From Chitinophagaceae bacterium (lineage in GTDB: Bacteria > Bacteroidota > Bacteroidia > Chitinophagales > Chitinophagaceae): a DNA stretch of 7,605 nt. This document shows positions 6,237 to 7,605 of this stretch, in pieces. Every line of letters starts with the position of its first letter. Positions within the stretch are counted from its first letter, which is position 1. The stretch spans positions 1 to 7,605 of the forward strand of contig CANIMM010000144.1 in the NCBI GenBank assembly GCA_947468255.1, given 5' to 3'. The position numbers and the translations under genes are program-made. Under the pieces are notes generated by a model. The model searched no databases and was not told the origin of the DNA. It saw only the letters and a program-made list of their open reading frames with translations.

Positions 6237-7402
6237 TATAAATTTACTAAATGCCTTGTTAAAAATGACTTTACATTGCATATAACAATCCCCTCTTTTG
6301 TTTTATAATCTTCTATATCCGGCACCACTACAAAGTTTTTTTTGGTTTGCAAGTCGGCAATGCTCTGCAAATTTCCCCGGCTTAGACTCGGCGCATTATT
6401 GAGCTTTACTTCAATACAGGCAACCGGCCGGATGCCTCTCGCCAGCACAATATCGTATTCTGCCCCTGCTTGGGTTCTGTAATAATACATATCCATCCCT
6501 GATGGTTTCATTTGTTTTATTTGTTCAACGACATAACCTTCCCATGACGAACCAACGACCGGGTGCCCTTTAAGCGAAATCATATTATCGACACCGCTCA
6601 ATTGATGGAGCAAACCGCTATCTCGTATGTATACTTTAGGCGCTTTTACCAGCCTTTTTTTGGTATTGATAAAAAAGGCCGGTAACCGGTGTACCAAAAA
6701 TGCGCCTTCTAAAAAATCTACATAACGGTTGACTGTAGGTGCAGTAATTCCTAGGGACCGACCAACCATTTCAGCATTCCACACACTACCATTGATGTGT
6801 GCCAGCATGCTAAGTAGCCTGCTAATTACGTTGCTAGTAAGATCAACGCCAAATAAAGCGCTCAAGTCCCTTTCTACATAACTGCGAATAAAACTGCGCA
6901 GCCATTCGGTTGCTGCGTTTTCATTTCTTGCTAGCAGTGGAGTAGGGAAGCCCCCTCGGAGCCAATGCTTATCCCGACTGATTTTTTCCGGCAATTCAGT
7001 ATAATTAATGGGCGGTAACTCACGGTAGGCAATGCGTCCTGCAAGGGATTCTGAAACACCTTTTACCAACTGTGGGGAAGCACTTCCAAGTAATATAAAT
7101 TTGCCATTGTGCCGGTTTTTGTCAATCACTGAGCGTAATACAGCAAACAAGGATGGCATCGTTTGTACCTCGTCAATTATAATGCACTTGTCTTTATTTG
7201 CAGTTAAAAATGTAAAAGGATCCGACAGCCTACGAACATCTAGCGGGTTTTCTAGATCAAGGTATAGCGTGGGATATTTCTGTGAAGCAGCAAGCTGCTT
7301 GGCAAGTGTAGTTTTTCCCACTTGCCTTGCACCAAGGATCGCTACCGCAGGAAATTGCTTCATTAATAGGGATATTTCTTTCTGAATATGCCGATGTACC
7401 AT
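6236..7402 (-). CDS. AAA+ ATPase with DUF4143 / PD-(D/E)XK-like C-terminus (COG1373 type)
   Basis: A predicted ATPase of unknown physiological role. Counting from ATG 7402 (388 aa), it shows Walker A GARQVGKT (24-31), Walker B IIIDE (74-78), a sensor-like LLGSAS (104-109), an arginine-rich linker ending SYVERD, and a winged-helix-like segment (about 207-242). DUF4143 hallmarks follow: KVYIRDSGLL (256-265) and GSSWEGYVVEQI (284-295). A PD-(D/E)XK-like core AEYDIV...IEVK has Glu315, Asp317, Glu331 and Lys333. All nuclease-like residues are present, so DNA cleavage is possible, but the family has no settled function. An in-frame TTG at 7435 would add 11 residues, but it lies inside the upstream palindrome. 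The ATG places Walker A about 23 residues in, as expected for the family. The gene is monocistronic, convergent with the stress protein gene and enclosed by two related palindromes, suggesting a self-contained cassette. Confidence 0.93.
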   Translation of the reverse strand: MVHRHIQKEISLLMKQFPAVAILGARQVGKTTLAKQLAASQKYPTLYLDLENPLDVRRLSDPFTFLTANKDKCIIIDEVQTMPSLFAVLRSVIDKNRHNGKFILLGSASPQLVKGVSESLAGRIAYRELPPINYTELPEKISRDKHWLRGGFPTPLLARNENAATEWLRSFIRSYVERDLSALFGVDLTSNVISRLLSMLAHINGSVWNAEMVGRSLGITAPTVNRYVDFLEGAFLVHRLPAFFINTKKRLVKAPKVYIRDSGLLHQLSGVDNMISLKGHPVVGSSWEGYVVEQIKQMKPSGMDMYYYRTQAGAEYDIVLARGIRPVACIEVKLNNAPSLSRGNLQSIADLQTKKNFVVVPDIEDYKTKEGIVICNVKSFLTRHLVNL

Positions 7403-7420
7403 TTTTCGAAGATAATTATT

Positions 7421-7461
7421 ATCCTTGTAAATCAAAAATATGATTTTCGATTTACAAGGAT
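7421..7461. repeat. palindrome upstream of the ATPase gene (right flanking repeat)
   Basis: ATCCTTGTAAATCAAAAAT (7421-7439) pairs with 7443-7461 over 19 positions with one mismatch (7434/7448, A-C on the plus strand, G-T on the minus strand), around a 3-nt loop. It ends 18 bp upstream of the ATPase ATG. On the minus strand TATTTTTG (7440-7433) matches the Bacteroidota -7 box, but no -33 TTTG stands at the right distance. The palindrome could be an operator, a leader hairpin or an element end. Confidence 0.85.
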
Positions 7462-7605
7462 GTAAAAATACAATTCTCGTTTCAAATTGGCCGGTAACCT
7501 AAATAATCCACTCTTGCAGAAGCCTTGTAAACATTCATTTAGCCCGTATCGCTAGGATAACGGATTCGGTTTTAACAATAAGGCGAAATTAAAAAAGCCA
7601 GGATT
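7462..7605. other. right edge of the window, nothing recognised
   Basis: These 144 bases outside the ATPase cassette carry no recognisable gene, RNA or terminator. On the minus strand one frame is open except for a single TAG, beginning NPGFFNFALLL at the window edge. It has no start in the window and no recognisable domain, so it may be chance or the remnant of a gene lying beyond the edge. Confidence 0.4.

Larger units (their letters stand above)
6180..7461. mobile_element. candidate ATPase cassette bounded by inverted hairpin repeats
   Basis: The ATPase gene fills almost all the space between the palindromes at 6180-6236 and 7421-7461. Reverse-complementing the right 41-bp core gives 37 of 41 matches to the left core (6188-6228), so the ends are inverted copies like terminal inverted repeats. 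The left core is bordered outside by TAAAAAAT (6179-6186) after setting aside one shared C, and the right by TAAAAAT (7463-7469), a possible but low-complexity target duplication. No known transposase domain is present, so mobility is an inference. The alternative is a resident gene with related control hairpins at each end. Confidence 0.35.

Noticed and set aside
7032..7385. Rightward open frame of 117 codons opposite the ATPase gene
   Set aside because: It covers the Walker A and B coding region in antisense and has no protein-like features of its own.
6180..7461. Classical IS200/IS605 or DDE insertion sequence
   Set aside because: Hairpin ends are present, but the only gene is an AAA+ ATPase with DUF4143 motifs; no HUH tyrosine transposase, TnpB or DDE transposase is encoded.
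7463..7605. Minus-strand partial gene at the right edge
   Set aside because: One frame is open apart from a single TAG, but it is short, has no start in the window and no recognisable domain; chance is sufficient.

Overview
The window looks like chromosomal DNA from a member of the Bacteroidota, probably a Chitinophagaceae- or Sphingobacteriia-like lineage. The reasons are AT-rich coding and spacer DNA, mostly weak Shine-Dalgarno signals, promoter-like motifs of the Bacteroidota type (TTTG, about 19 nt, TAnnTTTG), a long RecQ with an extra C-terminal module, and a two-domain universal stress protein. No rRNA, tRNA or CRISPR array is visible. The taxonomic call is inference from sequence style and not from a database match.

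Layout from left to right. A full-length RecQ helicase gene is read leftwards (2334 to 40). A divergent spacer of about 380-530 bp follows, with a promoter candidate for each direction, a long imperfect inverted repeat touching the rightward promoter, and a 48-codon small ORF. Next come rightward manC (GDP-mannose synthesis), a YbdL-like methionine aminotransferase 41 bp further on, and a tandem-domain universal stress protein after a 146-167 bp spacer. manC and the aminotransferase may share a transcript. The stress protein has its own -7-like box.

The right end carries a leftward AAA+ ATPase of the DUF4143 type (COG1373-like) with an intact PD-(D/E)XK nuclease-like motif at its C-terminus. 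This gene is tightly enclosed by two related hairpin palindromes at 6180-6236 and 7421-7461. The stop codon overlaps the first, and the start codon lies about 20 bp inside the second. The two 41-bp cores match at 37 of 41 positions when one is reverse-complemented, so they sit as inverted copies. One arm difference is a base-pair-preserving swap. This ATPase-plus-terminal-hairpin cassette of about 1.3 kb is the most interesting object here. It could be a small non-classical mobile unit, or a gene under hairpin-based control at both ends.

The genes do not form one pathway. RecQ acts in DNA repair, ManC supplies GDP-mannose for glycans, the aminotransferase works in methionine salvage or amino-acid interconversion, and the stress protein is an ATP-binding stress factor. 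The last 144 bases contain nothing recognisable.
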